Shown: positions 41,974 through 49,760 of the stretch, piece after piece
Layout: every line of letters starts with the position of its first letter
Numbering within the stretch: position 1 is the stretch's first letter
Source of the DNA: an uncultured Ruminococcus sp.
GTDB taxonomy: Bacteria > Bacillota > Clostridia > Oscillospirales > Acutalibacteraceae
DNA: 64,000 nt
NCBI GenBank assembly: GCA_902799245.1
Contig: CADBZY010000002.1
Span: 1-64,000 of the forward strand
Direction of reading: 5' to 3'
Notes under the pieces: model-generated
Database searches by the model: none
The model's input: only the letters and a program-made list of their open reading frames with translations
Told to the model about the DNA's origin: nothing
Translations under genes and position numbers: made by a program

Positions 41974-42735
41974 TTACTTTTTGAGTCTGCTCACGACTTC
42001 CTTCTCGCCGAAGCCGAATATCTGCTCTACCTCGTGATACTGTACAAGCCCGTGAAATATATACAGATCCTCGGGAGTTGTCACCTTGACGTTTCCTCTG
42101 TTGCCCTGCACCATCACCACTTCATGTCCCAGCTTTTTCATCAGGGTGCAGGTGTCGATGATTCCCTCATAATTCGGATTGATCTGCCGCATCTGCTCAT
42201 GGGCTTCGATGACGTCTTTCAGGTAGAAGCACTGGGGCGCCTGCGCGGTAAAGAATCCGTCTCTCGAAGGCACGTCGTCAATCGTCTTGCCGTCTGAGCT
42301 GATGACAGGCGTTTCAAAGAGAGGGGTACAGGTGATGGCCGAACCGTTCTGCCTGACGCACTCGATGTCCTCGCTGATAACTGCCGAAGTGATATGCGGG
42401 CGCACACCGTCATGAATCAGAACAATGTCATCGCCGTCATTTTCGTCATATGCCATCTTCAACGCCTTGTAAATGGAATCCTGACCTGTGGAGCCTCCGG
42501 GAACAACGCCCGCTACCTTACGGATGAGATTTTTCTCAATCAGTCGCCTGAGGTGCTTGATATATTCTTTCTTGCAGGCGATGTATATCTTGTCAATCAT
42601 GTCGTGCTCTTCAAATAATTCAAGGGTATGAATGATGATGGGCTTGCCTGCCACCTCAAGGAACTGCTTCGGCATACCGGAACCCATTCTTGCGCCGCTG
42701 CCTCCGGCGAAGATGATGGCTATATTCTTGCTCAT
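41974..42735 (-). CDS. IspD/TarI-type cytidylyltransferase
   Basis: The 253-residue protein has the nucleotidyltransferase P-loop-like motif FAGGSGARMGSGMPKQF, HDGVRPHI, and TAQAPQCF near residue 165. Both IspD (methylerythritol phosphate) and TarI (ribitol phosphate) share these. As the first gene before two glycerophosphotransferases, with no isoprenoid genes around, it more likely makes the CDP-polyol donor. No TarJ reductase is adjacent. AAGGGA precedes the ATG. Confidence 0.8.
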   Translation of the reverse strand: MSKNIAIIFAGGSGARMGSGMPKQFLEVAGKPIIIHTLELFEEHDMIDKIYIACKKEYIKHLRRLIEKNLIRKVAGVVPGGSTGQDSIYKALKMAYDENDGDDIVLIHDGVRPHITSAVISEDIECVRQNGSAITCTPLFETPVISSDGKTIDDVPSRDGFFTAQAPQCFYLKDVIEAHEQMRQINPNYEGIIDTCTLMKKLGHEVVMVQGNRGNVKVTTPEDLYIFHGLVQYHEVEQIFGFGEKEVVSRLKK

Positions 42736-42824
42736 ATTATTAATAATGTCCCTTCTTAAACAAATTTGCGCCTATAAAATACACTGCTAAAACCAAAACC
42801 ATTTTCATAAAACCTATCTTATAT

Positions 42825-42853
42825 ATTAAATCATACAAGTGCCTTTTTGTCAA
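42825..42853 (-). promoter_or_regulatory. Sigma-A promoter of the teichoic-acid-like operon
   Basis: On the minus strand, TTGACA (42853-42848, perfect), 17 bases, TTTAAT (42830-42825). The leader to ATG 42735 is about 85 bases. I see nothing else in 42736-42908. Confidence 0.7.
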
Positions 42854-42908
42854 ACAAAAGTTTATGAATTGGCGGTGATATTCAGCTTAATTTTTTTGGT
42901 AAAGAGAA

Positions 42909-42945
42909 ACGGGGCATGTGACGCCTGAGCCGCCGCATGTCCCGT
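42909..42945 (-). terminator. Terminator of the adhE-kinase unit
   Basis: On the minus strand, ACGGGACATG pairs with CATGCCCCGT (one mismatch), followed by TTCTCTTT. It lies about 40 bases after the kinase stop. Confidence 0.6.
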
Positions 42946-42985
42946 TGTGATTGAATGGAAAGCCGCTATGATGCGATTGAATGAA

Positions 42986-43747
42986 TTACTGATACTCTAC
43001 CACGTTGACCCATCTGAGCAGGAATTCTCTCTCTTCGGGCTTGCCCTTGACAGACTGCGAAGCCGCGACGATCGGAAGCCACTGCTGCACATACTGTCTG
43101 GCGGTATCGCTCTTTTTGCAGAAGAGCTTCATGTATTTTTCGGCAAGCTCTGTTTTGCCCTCCAGGGAGAAGAGCAGGTAGGTTCTCGCCGCGTCCGCCG
43201 CGCCGTTGCCCTGGGTAACGTGCGACCAGTCGAGCACAAATGCCTTGCCCTCGGGAGTGATAATGATGTTGCTGGGGTTGAAATCGCCGTGGCAAACCTT
43301 GACGTGCTTCTTCATGCCGGCCAGACGGGTGTCAAGCTCGTAGCGGGTGGTCGCGTCAAGACCTGTTTCGGAGATCTTTCTCTCCATTTTGTCCTTGAGC
43401 TTGTTGAGCAGTCTGGCTCTCTTGCTCTGCACCTCCAGCTGGAGATCGACAAACAGTTCGAGATATTCGTCCAGCTTGTCGGGATTCTGCTCCATCAGCT
43501 GTGCGAGAGTGGTGCCCTCGATGTAGTCGAAGACAATCGCCCATTTGCCGTCGATCATGGTGACCTGCTGCACCTTAGCGATATTCAGACCTGTTTCCTC
43601 GACTCTTGCGGTATTCAGAGCTTCGTTGAGGATGTCCGCCTTGGAGAAATCCTCGTTGAAAACCTTGATCGTATAATCGCCGCATCTGTAAATGACCTTA
43701 TTGGGTCTTTCGGCGATAACTTCCATCTTACTTGTATCAAATTCCAT
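42986..43747 (-). CDS. Aminoglycoside phosphotransferase-like (APH/choline-kinase fold) kinase
   Basis: The 253-residue protein has the APH fold: a small N-terminal lobe with KVFNEDF carrying the ATP-binding Lys, the catalytic loop VCHGDFNPSNII (Asp near residue 157) and the metal-binding VLDWSH (near 175). Resistance function is unlikely. Such proteins in anaerobes often phosphorylate small alcohols, amino sugars or choline. It follows adhE by 81 bases with GGAGG upstream and may be read through from it. The substrate is unknown. Confidence 0.72.
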   Translation of the reverse strand: MEFDTSKMEVIAERPNKVIYRCGDYTIKVFNEDFSKADILNEALNTARVEETGLNIAKVQQVTMIDGKWAIVFDYIEGTTLAQLMEQNPDKLDEYLELFVDLQLEVQSKRARLLNKLKDKMERKISETGLDATTRYELDTRLAGMKKHVKVCHGDFNPSNIIITPEGKAFVLDWSHVTQGNGAADAARTYLLFSLEGKTELAEKYMKLFCKKSDTARQYVQQWLPIVAASQSVKGKPEEREFLLRWVNVVEYQ

Positions 43748-43828
43748 ATAGTATTGACCTCCTGACTATATTCCAGCGCACAGCGCTCCGAAACTATTAT
43801 CTATTATCTATTATTTATTCTCTATTCT

Positions 43829-46426
43829 TTAGTTTCCGTAGTACGCCTTCTTGTAGATTTCCTTCAGCTCGCTGATGAGCGGGTATCTCGGATTGGCGCC
43901 GGTGCACTGGTCGTCGAAAGCATTCTCGCTCATCTCGTCGAGCGTGGCGAGGAAGTCCTCTTCGGATACGCCGTAATCGGCAATGGTCTTCTTGATACCG
44001 ATCTTCTCTTTGAGCTCTTCCAGCTTGGCGATCAGGCCTTCCAGCTTTTCGTTGTCGTCCGCGCCGGGAATGCCGAGGTACTCCGCGATCTCCGCGTATC
44101 TTCTTAGCGTCTTGGGATGATCGTACTGCGAGAAGGTGCCCATCTTGGTGGGTACTTCGGCGGCGTTGTAACGCATGACATGGGTGAGCACAAGGGCGTT
44201 GGCAATACCGTGGGCGATGTGGTGATAGGCGCCCAGCTTGTGAGCCAGCGAGTGATTGATGCCGAGGAAGGCGTTGGCAAATGCCATACCGGCGAGTGTG
44301 GCGGCGTTGGCCATCTTCTCTCTTGCGAAAGGCTGATTATTGCCGTCTTCGTAGCAGGTCGGCAGATAGTCGAAGATGGTCTTGATAGCCTGCAGCGCCA
44401 GACCGTCGGTGTAATCGGTGGCCATAATGGAAACGTAGGCTTCCAGAGCGTGGCTCATGGCGTCGATACCGGAAGCGGAGGTAAGGCCCTTGGGAGCGGT
44501 CATCTGCATGTCGGCGTCCACAATCGCCATATTCGGCAGGAGCTGGTAATCGGCAAGCGGATACTTGATGCCTTCGTCGTCGGTGATAACGGCGAAAGGC
44601 GTTACTTCGGAGCCTGTGCCGGCAGAGGTCGGAACGGCAATGAAGTATGCCTTCTCACCCATCTTGGGGAAGGTGTAGACTCTCTTGCGGATGTCCATGA
44701 AGCGCATAGCCATATCCCTGAAATCTGCTTCGGGATGTTCGTAGAGCACCCACATGATCTTGCCGGCGTCCATCGCAGAACCGCCGCCAACAGCGATGAT
44801 GCAGTCAGGCTCGAAGGCGCGAATCTGCTTGACGCCTTCCAGTGCGCAGGAAAGGGTCGGATCGGGAGCCACGTCAAAGAACGTCGCGTGGATAATGCCC
44901 ATCTCGTCGAGCTTGTCGGTAATGCCCTTGGTGTAACCGTTCTTGTAAAGGAACTGGTCGGTGACGATGAATACCTTCTTTTTGCCCATGACGTTCTTCA
45001 ATTCGTCGAGAGCAACGGGCAGGCAGCCCTTCTTGATATATACCTTTTCAGGCGCTCTGAACCAAAGCATGTTCTCTCTCCTCTCGGCTACCGTCTTGAT
45101 GTTTAAAAGGTGCTTTACGCCAACGTTTTCGGAAACGGAGTTGCCGCCCCATGAGCCGCAGCCCAATGTGAGCGAGGGAGCCAGCTTGAAGTTGTATATA
45201 TCGCCTATACCGCCGTGTGAGGAAGGGGTATTGACGAGAATGCGGCAGGTCTTCATTCTTTCGCTGAATTCAGCGATCTTTTCTCTTTCGGTGAGTGCGT
45301 TGCAGTAGAGCGAGGAGGTATGTCCATAGCCGCCGTCCGCGACAAGCTGCTCCGCCTTGGCCACAGCGTCCTCAAAATCTTCCGCCTTGTACATAGCCAG
45401 CACGGGCGAGAGCTTTTCATGCGCGAATTCCTCGGAGATGTCGACGCTTTCGACTTCGCCGATCAGCACCTTGGTTGCTTCGGGAACTTCCACTCCCGCA
45501 AGCGCGGCAATCGTGACGGGCTTCTGACCGACGATCTTAGCGTTGAGAGAGCCGTTGATGATCATGGTCTTGCGCACCTTGTCCTTCTCGTCGTCCTTCA
45601 GGAAATAGCAGCCTCTCGCCGCGAATTCGGCGCGCACCGCATCGTATATTTCCTTGTCAACGATGACAGACTGCTCGGAAGCGCAGATCATGCCGTTGTC
45701 AAATGTCTTGGAATGAATGATGGAATTAACGGCAAGCAGGATGTCAGCCGACTTGTCGATAATAGCCGGGGTATTTCCCGCGCCGACGCCGAGAGCAGGC
45801 TTGCCGGAGCTGTAAGCCGCCTTGACCATACCGGGGCCGCCGGTAGCGAGAATGATGTCGGATTCCTTCATGACAAGGTTGGTCATTTCAAGGGAAGGCA
45901 CGTCAATCCAGCCGATGATTCCCTCGGGAGCACCAGCTTTGACAGCCGCTTCCAATACGAGCTTCGCCGCGGCGATGGTGCTCTTCTTGGCTCTGGGGTG
46001 CGGGCTGATGATAATGCCGTTTCTGGTCTTCAAACAGATCAGCGTCTTGAAGATCGCTGTGGATGTCGGGTTGGTGGTGGGAATGACAGCGGCGACAACG
46101 CCGATCGGCTCCGCAATCCTCATGGTGCCGAATGCCTTGTCCTCTTCGATAACGCCGCAGGTTTTCGTGTCCTTGTAGGCGTTGTAAATGTACTCCGCCG
46201 CGTAATTGTTCTTGATGACCTTGTCCTCAACAACACCCATGCCGGTTTCCTCGACCGCCATCTTGGCAAGCGGGAGCCTTGCCATGTTCGCGGCGGTTGC
46301 TGCGGCAAGGAATATCTTATCGACCTGCTCCTGTGTATAGGTGGCAAATATCCTTTGCGCTGCCTTGACCTCTGCGAGCTTTTCTTCCAGCGCTTCCACG
46401 CTGTCTACTATACGGTAGTCTGCCAT
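43829..46426 (-). CDS. adhE: Bifunctional acetaldehyde-CoA/alcohol dehydrogenase AdhE
   Basis: The 865-residue cytoplasmic enzyme reduces acetyl-CoA to ethanol and forms spirosomes. The N-terminal aldehyde dehydrogenase domain (about 1-440) has the catalytic Cys in DNGMICASEQ and cofactor block GGPGMVKAAY. The C-terminal iron alcohol dehydrogenase domain (about 450-865) has VGGGSAMDAGK, GTGSEVTPF and the metal-binding HSLAHKLGAYHHIAHG. Length is standard. ATG 46426 follows GGAGAT by eight bases; an in-frame TTG at 46441 is not needed. Rex, encoded at 53452, is the usual NADH-sensing repressor of adhE in Clostridia. Confidence 0.96.
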   Translation of the reverse strand: MADYRIVDSVEALEEKLAEVKAAQRIFATYTQEQVDKIFLAAATAANMARLPLAKMAVEETGMGVVEDKVIKNNYAAEYIYNAYKDTKTCGVIEEDKAFGTMRIAEPIGVVAAVIPTTNPTSTAIFKTLICLKTRNGIIISPHPRAKKSTIAAAKLVLEAAVKAGAPEGIIGWIDVPSLEMTNLVMKESDIILATGGPGMVKAAYSSGKPALGVGAGNTPAIIDKSADILLAVNSIIHSKTFDNGMICASEQSVIVDKEIYDAVRAEFAARGCYFLKDDEKDKVRKTMIINGSLNAKIVGQKPVTIAALAGVEVPEATKVLIGEVESVDISEEFAHEKLSPVLAMYKAEDFEDAVAKAEQLVADGGYGHTSSLYCNALTEREKIAEFSERMKTCRILVNTPSSHGGIGDIYNFKLAPSLTLGCGSWGGNSVSENVGVKHLLNIKTVAERRENMLWFRAPEKVYIKKGCLPVALDELKNVMGKKKVFIVTDQFLYKNGYTKGITDKLDEMGIIHATFFDVAPDPTLSCALEGVKQIRAFEPDCIIAVGGGSAMDAGKIMWVLYEHPEADFRDMAMRFMDIRKRVYTFPKMGEKAYFIAVPTSAGTGSEVTPFAVITDDEGIKYPLADYQLLPNMAIVDADMQMTAPKGLTSASGIDAMSHALEAYVSIMATDYTDGLALQAIKTIFDYLPTCYEDGNNQPFAREKMANAATLAGMAFANAFLGINHSLAHKLGAYHHIAHGIANALVLTHVMRYNAAEVPTKMGTFSQYDHPKTLRRYAEIAEYLGIPGADDNEKLEGLIAKLEELKEKIGIKKTIADYGVSEEDFLATLDEMSENAFDDQCTGANPRYPLISELKEIYKKAYYGN

Positions 46427-46462
46427 ACTGAATATCTCCAATCTGTGGTAATATGCATATTT

Positions 46463-46491
46463 ATTATAATCAATAATCGCACGAAATTCAA
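46463..46491 (-). promoter_or_regulatory. Sigma-A promoter of adhE
   Basis: On the minus strand, TTGAAT (46491-46486), 17 bases, TATAAT (46468-46463). The leader is about 30 bases. AT-rich partial palindromes overlap and precede it, but none is a convincing Rex box. Confidence 0.72.
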
Positions 46492-46611
46492 TAATAATTT
46501 GAAAATATTATGTGATTTTGTGTTGAATTTTATTAATATACTTATTATGGACATAATTTAGACAAATTTTAGGGTTATAATATAACTACGATTGAAAGGT
46601 GGTGTTGATTT

Positions 46612-46737
46612 ATGAGAAGAAATGTTATGGCGGCTTTTGCACTGTCGCTCGGAATTGTAGGTACTGTTATTTCCATCACAGCCATTGTGCTTGCGGGTTG
46701 CGGATTGGGCGGCAGCAAGCGTATGTACAGACATTAG
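46612..46737 (+). CDS. 41-residue predicted lipopeptide with lipobox LAGC
   Basis: ATG 46612 follows AAAGGTGG and encodes 41 residues to TAG 46735-46737. The sequence is basic at the start (MRRN), then hydrophobic to residue 28, then LAGC at 27-30, a perfect lipobox. Cleavage would leave a 12-residue lipid-bearing peptide and release a signal peptide ending TAIVLAG. Enterococcal sex pheromones come from lipoprotein signal peptides of this kind. A TATAAT sits at 46576-46581 without a good -35, and a strong terminator follows 14 bases after the stop. It faces spo0A across that terminator. The alternative is a tiny membrane protein. Confidence 0.65.
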   Translation: MRRNVMAAFALSLGIVGTVISITAIVLAGCGLGGSKRMYRH

Positions 46738-46751
46738 TTTTCCTCCAATAA

Positions 46752-46799
46752 AAGCCGGACTGAGGTTTTCTGCCAAGGCAGGATTTCTCAGTCCGGCTT
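46752..46799. terminator. Bidirectional terminator between the lipopeptide and spo0A genes
   Basis: AAGCCGGACTGAG pairs perfectly with CTCAGTCCGGCTT (13 bp). GTTTATTTT follows on the plus strand and TTATTGG on the minus strand. It serves two convergent genes. Confidence 0.85.
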
Positions 46800-46812
46800 G
46801 TTTATTTTGGAA

Positions 46813-47625
46813 TTATGCCGTGCGAAGGGTCATTCGCAGCTTGTCCGCGATGATGGCGATGAATTCGCTGTTGGTCGGCTTGCCGCGCGAATTCTGGACG
46901 GTGCTGCCAAAATAGGTCGAGAGGAAGTCAATGTCCCCTCTGTCCCACGCGACCTCGATGGCGTGGCGGATCGCGCGTTCCACACGGGAAGGCGTGGTGA
47001 AAAAGCACTCGGCAACGCCCGGATAAAGCTCCTTGGTAACGGCATTGATGATTTCCGGCTTCATGACGGTTTTGATGATGGCACAGCGGAGGTACTGATA
47101 CCCCTTGATATGGGCAGGAACACCCACCTTGTGCATGATGTCCGTCACCATGATCTCCAGCTCCGATGGATCAAAATCACGGTAAATCTGACGGCCGCGA
47201 TAATCGCCAGTCGCCGCGCGGTCAATCCCGAAACGTTCATGCATGATCGACCGGATGGCTCCCGGCAGCGCGCTCTTGGCCAGCACATACGAAGCACCTG
47301 CGCTGTAGAGCTCCCGTTCCATTCTGAACGACACATATTCACACAGGACAATAAAAACCGGGCGGCAATGGGAATGTTTTCTTTTGGTTTCCCTCATAAA
47401 TGACACCGCGTCCCTGTCGCCTACCAGCATCTCTATCAGAACGCTTGCGTCAGGATGCTTCACAATCGCGTTCATAAAAGCCTCGCTGTCATTGGTGACA
47501 GAAATGATCCTGCCGTCCACTTCGCTCATGATCGCCTTCTTGTCGGAATATTCACTTTCATTTAACCCGCACATAATCAGATTTTTGTTTTTCTGAGACA
47601 TAATTATTTCGCCACTGTTATTCAT
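46813..47625 (-). CDS. spo0A: Spo0A with degenerate receiver domain
   Basis: The 270-residue protein keeps a textbook Spo0A DNA-binding domain (about 155-270): VGVPAHIKGYQYLRCAI, SRVERAIRHAIEVAWDRGDID and KPTNSEFIAIIADKLR. The receiver half (about 12-125) has the right size but not the chemistry. The acidic pair near the N-terminus is replaced by CGLNES, the acceptor Asp region reads VLIEMLVGDRD with no Asp at the expected place, and the switch Thr is Cys (VLCEY). The Lys of LAKS remains. It probably cannot be phosphorylated in the normal way. ATG 47625 follows GGAG by nine bases. Nearby spoIVA suggests some sporulation programme remains. Confidence 0.88.
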   Translation of the reverse strand: MNNSGEIIMSQKNKNLIMCGLNESEYSDKKAIMSEVDGRIISVTNDSEAFMNAIVKHPDASVLIEMLVGDRDAVSFMRETKRKHSHCRPVFIVLCEYVSFRMERELYSAGASYVLAKSALPGAIRSIMHERFGIDRAATGDYRGRQIYRDFDPSELEIMVTDIMHKVGVPAHIKGYQYLRCAIIKTVMKPEIINAVTKELYPGVAECFFTTPSRVERAIRHAIEVAWDRGDIDFLSTYFGSTVQNSRGKPTNSEFIAIIADKLRMTLRTA

Positions 47626-47733
47626 AGATACAGCTCCAAATCGTATATTTATTCTTTGTTTCCGAACGCTGTCGGATAAAGATGTTTCCCGGGCAATAGG
47701 GTAATATTCCGTCGACGAATCCTACCGTGAATT

Positions 47734-47762
47734 ATGCTAACATAGATTTTCCCTTTTTTCAA
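47734..47762 (-). promoter_or_regulatory. Candidate sigma-A promoter of spo0A
   Basis: On the minus strand, TTGAAA (47762-47757), 17 bases, TAGCAT (47739-47734). The leader would be about 100 bases. No good sigma-H promoter was found. Confidence 0.45.
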
Positions 47763-47991
47763 TTGTTTTCGAGTGAAAAATACCGATTTCGCAAAAGTTT
47801 GTATCATTCCACAATTTTTTATGTTATTCAGATAACGTGTTAATAAGTCACAGCAATTTGTGATTATCGAAATCATAAAACAATATTTTTATCATCATAT
47901 TTCACAGCAATGATAACACAACAGCTTGACTTGAATAATTATCACAAATACGCGGCAATGATTTTATCAGTTTATAACGTTATGGAAATTC

Positions 47992-47999
47992 TTGTCGAA
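47992..47999 (+). promoter_or_regulatory. Exact match to the Spo0A box
   Basis: TTGTCGAA matches the Bacillus 0A-box consensus. It lies in the 560-base AT-rich gap between spo0A and the spoIVA terminator, about 370 bases upstream of spo0A. An 8-base match can occur by chance. I see no gene in 47763-48185. Confidence 0.3.
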
Positions 48000-48185
48000 A
48001 ATCCTTTTTATCGTACTTTACCATTAATATTCAAGTCTTTTACCATATCATTTATTAAATTCATTCATTAAAGAATTCAACGTTTTAGAAAAATCGCTGA
48101 CAAATGAGCGTATTGCGGCATCCTGTTTCGCAACCGCCTTTGTGCAGTTCCACCATACATAGTGGTAAATTTGACAAATAACAAT

Positions 48186-48222
48186 GCGGCGTAATTCAAC
48201 CAAAAATGTCGGATTACGCCGC
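48186..48222 (-). terminator. Terminator of the SPOCS-spoIVA operon
   Basis: GCGGCGTAAT pairs perfectly with ATTACGCCGC (10 bp), 26 bases beyond the spoIVA stop; ATTGTTATTTG follows on the minus strand. Confidence 0.7.
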
Positions 48223-48247
48223 GCTTCACATTCTTATAAAATTATTA

Positions 48248-49726
48248 TCACAGAATGATACAGATCAGTCCGCTGCATCCCTCGTTGATGATTCTCTCTA
48301 TGGTCTCGCGCATTTTGTCCCGCGCGTCCATCGGCATCTTGCTGAGCTTGTTGTGAAGCCCCTCGTTGACCAGTTCATGAAGCGACTTGCCGAAAATATT
48401 CGACTGCCAAATCGATGAAGGTTCTTCCTCGAAGCCGCGGAGCAGATATTTCACCAGGTCCTCCGACTGCTTTTCGGAGCCGACAATCGGCGCTACCTCG
48501 GTGGTGATGTTGGTCTTGACGATATGCAGCGACGGCGCCGAAGCGGTCAGCCGCACGCCGTACCGGCCGCCCTGGCGCATCAGTTCGGGTTCTTCCAGCG
48601 TCAGTTCGTCCATGGATGGCATGACGATGCCGTAGCCCGTGCGCTCCACCTCGTCGAGCGCGTCGCTGAGTCTGTCGTATTTGCTCTTGACGGCGGCAAG
48701 CTCCGCGATGGAATTCATCAGGTCGGCTTCGTTGCGAATCTGCAAGCCGGTTTTTTCGCCAATAATCTTGTAGAAAAGCTCCGGCTGCAACTCGACCTTG
48801 ACCCGGATCTTTCCGGTGCCGAGGTCTATGCTGCGGGTAGCAGCGCCTGTCACATACTGATTGTCTGACAGCGCCGACACAAGGGTGTCAATCTCCCGGA
48901 TGCGGCGGATTCCCTTCGCGGCGGAACGGATAGTGCCCATAATGTCAGATCTCAGCCAATGGTCGCGGTCGAGGGAATTGATCCAGCCCGGCATGTCGAT
49001 AGCCACGGAACGAACGGGGAATTCATAAAGCACTTCCGAAAGCACGCCCTGTATTTCGCTCTCGCTGATCTGCTGACAGTTGACCGCCATGACCGGAACG
49101 CCGTATTTGTCCGTGAGCCGCTCGGCCAGCGTGATGCTTTCTTCCTTGGCCGGATCGGCGCAGTTGAGCAGCACCGCGAAGGGCTTTTTGATCTCTTTCA
49201 GCTCATTGATGACGCGTTCTTCCGCTTCCTCGTATTCCTCACGGGGAATGTCGCTGATGCTGCCGTCGGTCGTCACGACCAGTCCGATGGTGGAATGCTC
49301 GGTGATGACCTTGCGCGTGCCGATTTCGGCGGCGAGATTGAAGGGAATTTCCTCGTCGTACCACGGCGTTTTAACCATGCGCGGCGCGTTGTTCTCGATG
49401 TAGCCTAAGGACGAGGGTACGATATAGCCCACGCAGTCGATCATTCTCACCCGGAACGACGCAGTTTCATCGAGATCGATCTCAATCGCTTCTTCGGGAA
49501 TGAATTTCGGCTCGGTGGTCATGATGGTGCGTCCGGCTGCCGACTGCGGCATTTCATCGGTCGCTCTCTCCACCTTGTACTTGCTGCTCATGTTCGGGAT
49601 GACCAGCGTCTCCATGAACTGTTTGATAAAGGTGGACTTGCCCGTTCTGACAGGGCCGATGACGCCTATATAAATATCGCCGCCGGTGCGTTCGGCGATG
49701 TCTCTGTAGATTTTGTTGTCTCCCAT
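48248..49726 (-). CDS. spoIVA: Stage IV sporulation protein A (spore coat ATPase)
   Basis: The 492-residue ATPase polymerises on the forespore surface as the base of the spore coat. The Walker A motif GPVRTGKST lies at residues 24-32, and other GTPase-like blocks are IDCVGYIVP and LVVTTDGS. The C-terminal region, ending near LICIIL, normally contacts SpoVM and the membrane. Length matches the family. It follows the SPOCS/LysM gene by 34 bases. Confidence 0.95.
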   Translation of the reverse strand: MGDNKIYRDIAERTGGDIYIGVIGPVRTGKSTFIKQFMETLVIPNMSSKYKVERATDEMPQSAAGRTIMTTEPKFIPEEAIEIDLDETASFRVRMIDCVGYIVPSSLGYIENNAPRMVKTPWYDEEIPFNLAAEIGTRKVITEHSTIGLVVTTDGSISDIPREEYEEAEERVINELKEIKKPFAVLLNCADPAKEESITLAERLTDKYGVPVMAVNCQQISESEIQGVLSEVLYEFPVRSVAIDMPGWINSLDRDHWLRSDIMGTIRSAAKGIRRIREIDTLVSALSDNQYVTGAATRSIDLGTGKIRVKVELQPELFYKIIGEKTGLQIRNEADLMNSIAELAAVKSKYDRLSDALDEVERTGYGIVMPSMDELTLEEPELMRQGGRYGVRLTASAPSLHIVKTNITTEVAPIVGSEKQSEDLVKYLLRGFEEEPSSIWQSNIFGKSLHELVNEGLHNKLSKMPMDARDKMRETIERIINEGCSGLICIIL

Positions 49727-49760
49727 GTTTTTATTGCGCTCTCCTTCCGGCGTTAATTCG

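Noticed and set aside
41974-42735. IspD of the isoprenoid pathway
   Set aside because: Motifs cannot exclude it, but position as first gene of a CDP-glycerol transferase operon favours a polyol-phosphate cytidylyltransferase.
46427-46560. Rex operator upstream of adhE
   Set aside because: AT-rich partial palindromes are present, but none approaches TTGTTAA-N4-TTAACAA. Regulation by Rex remains likely from general knowledge only.
44117-46561. Long antisense reading frames over adhE
   Set aside because: They follow codon-position GC bias of the real gene, have no ribosome-binding sites and resemble no family. Similar shadows over aconitase, the glycerophosphotransferases and the chaperone-free regions were also dropped.
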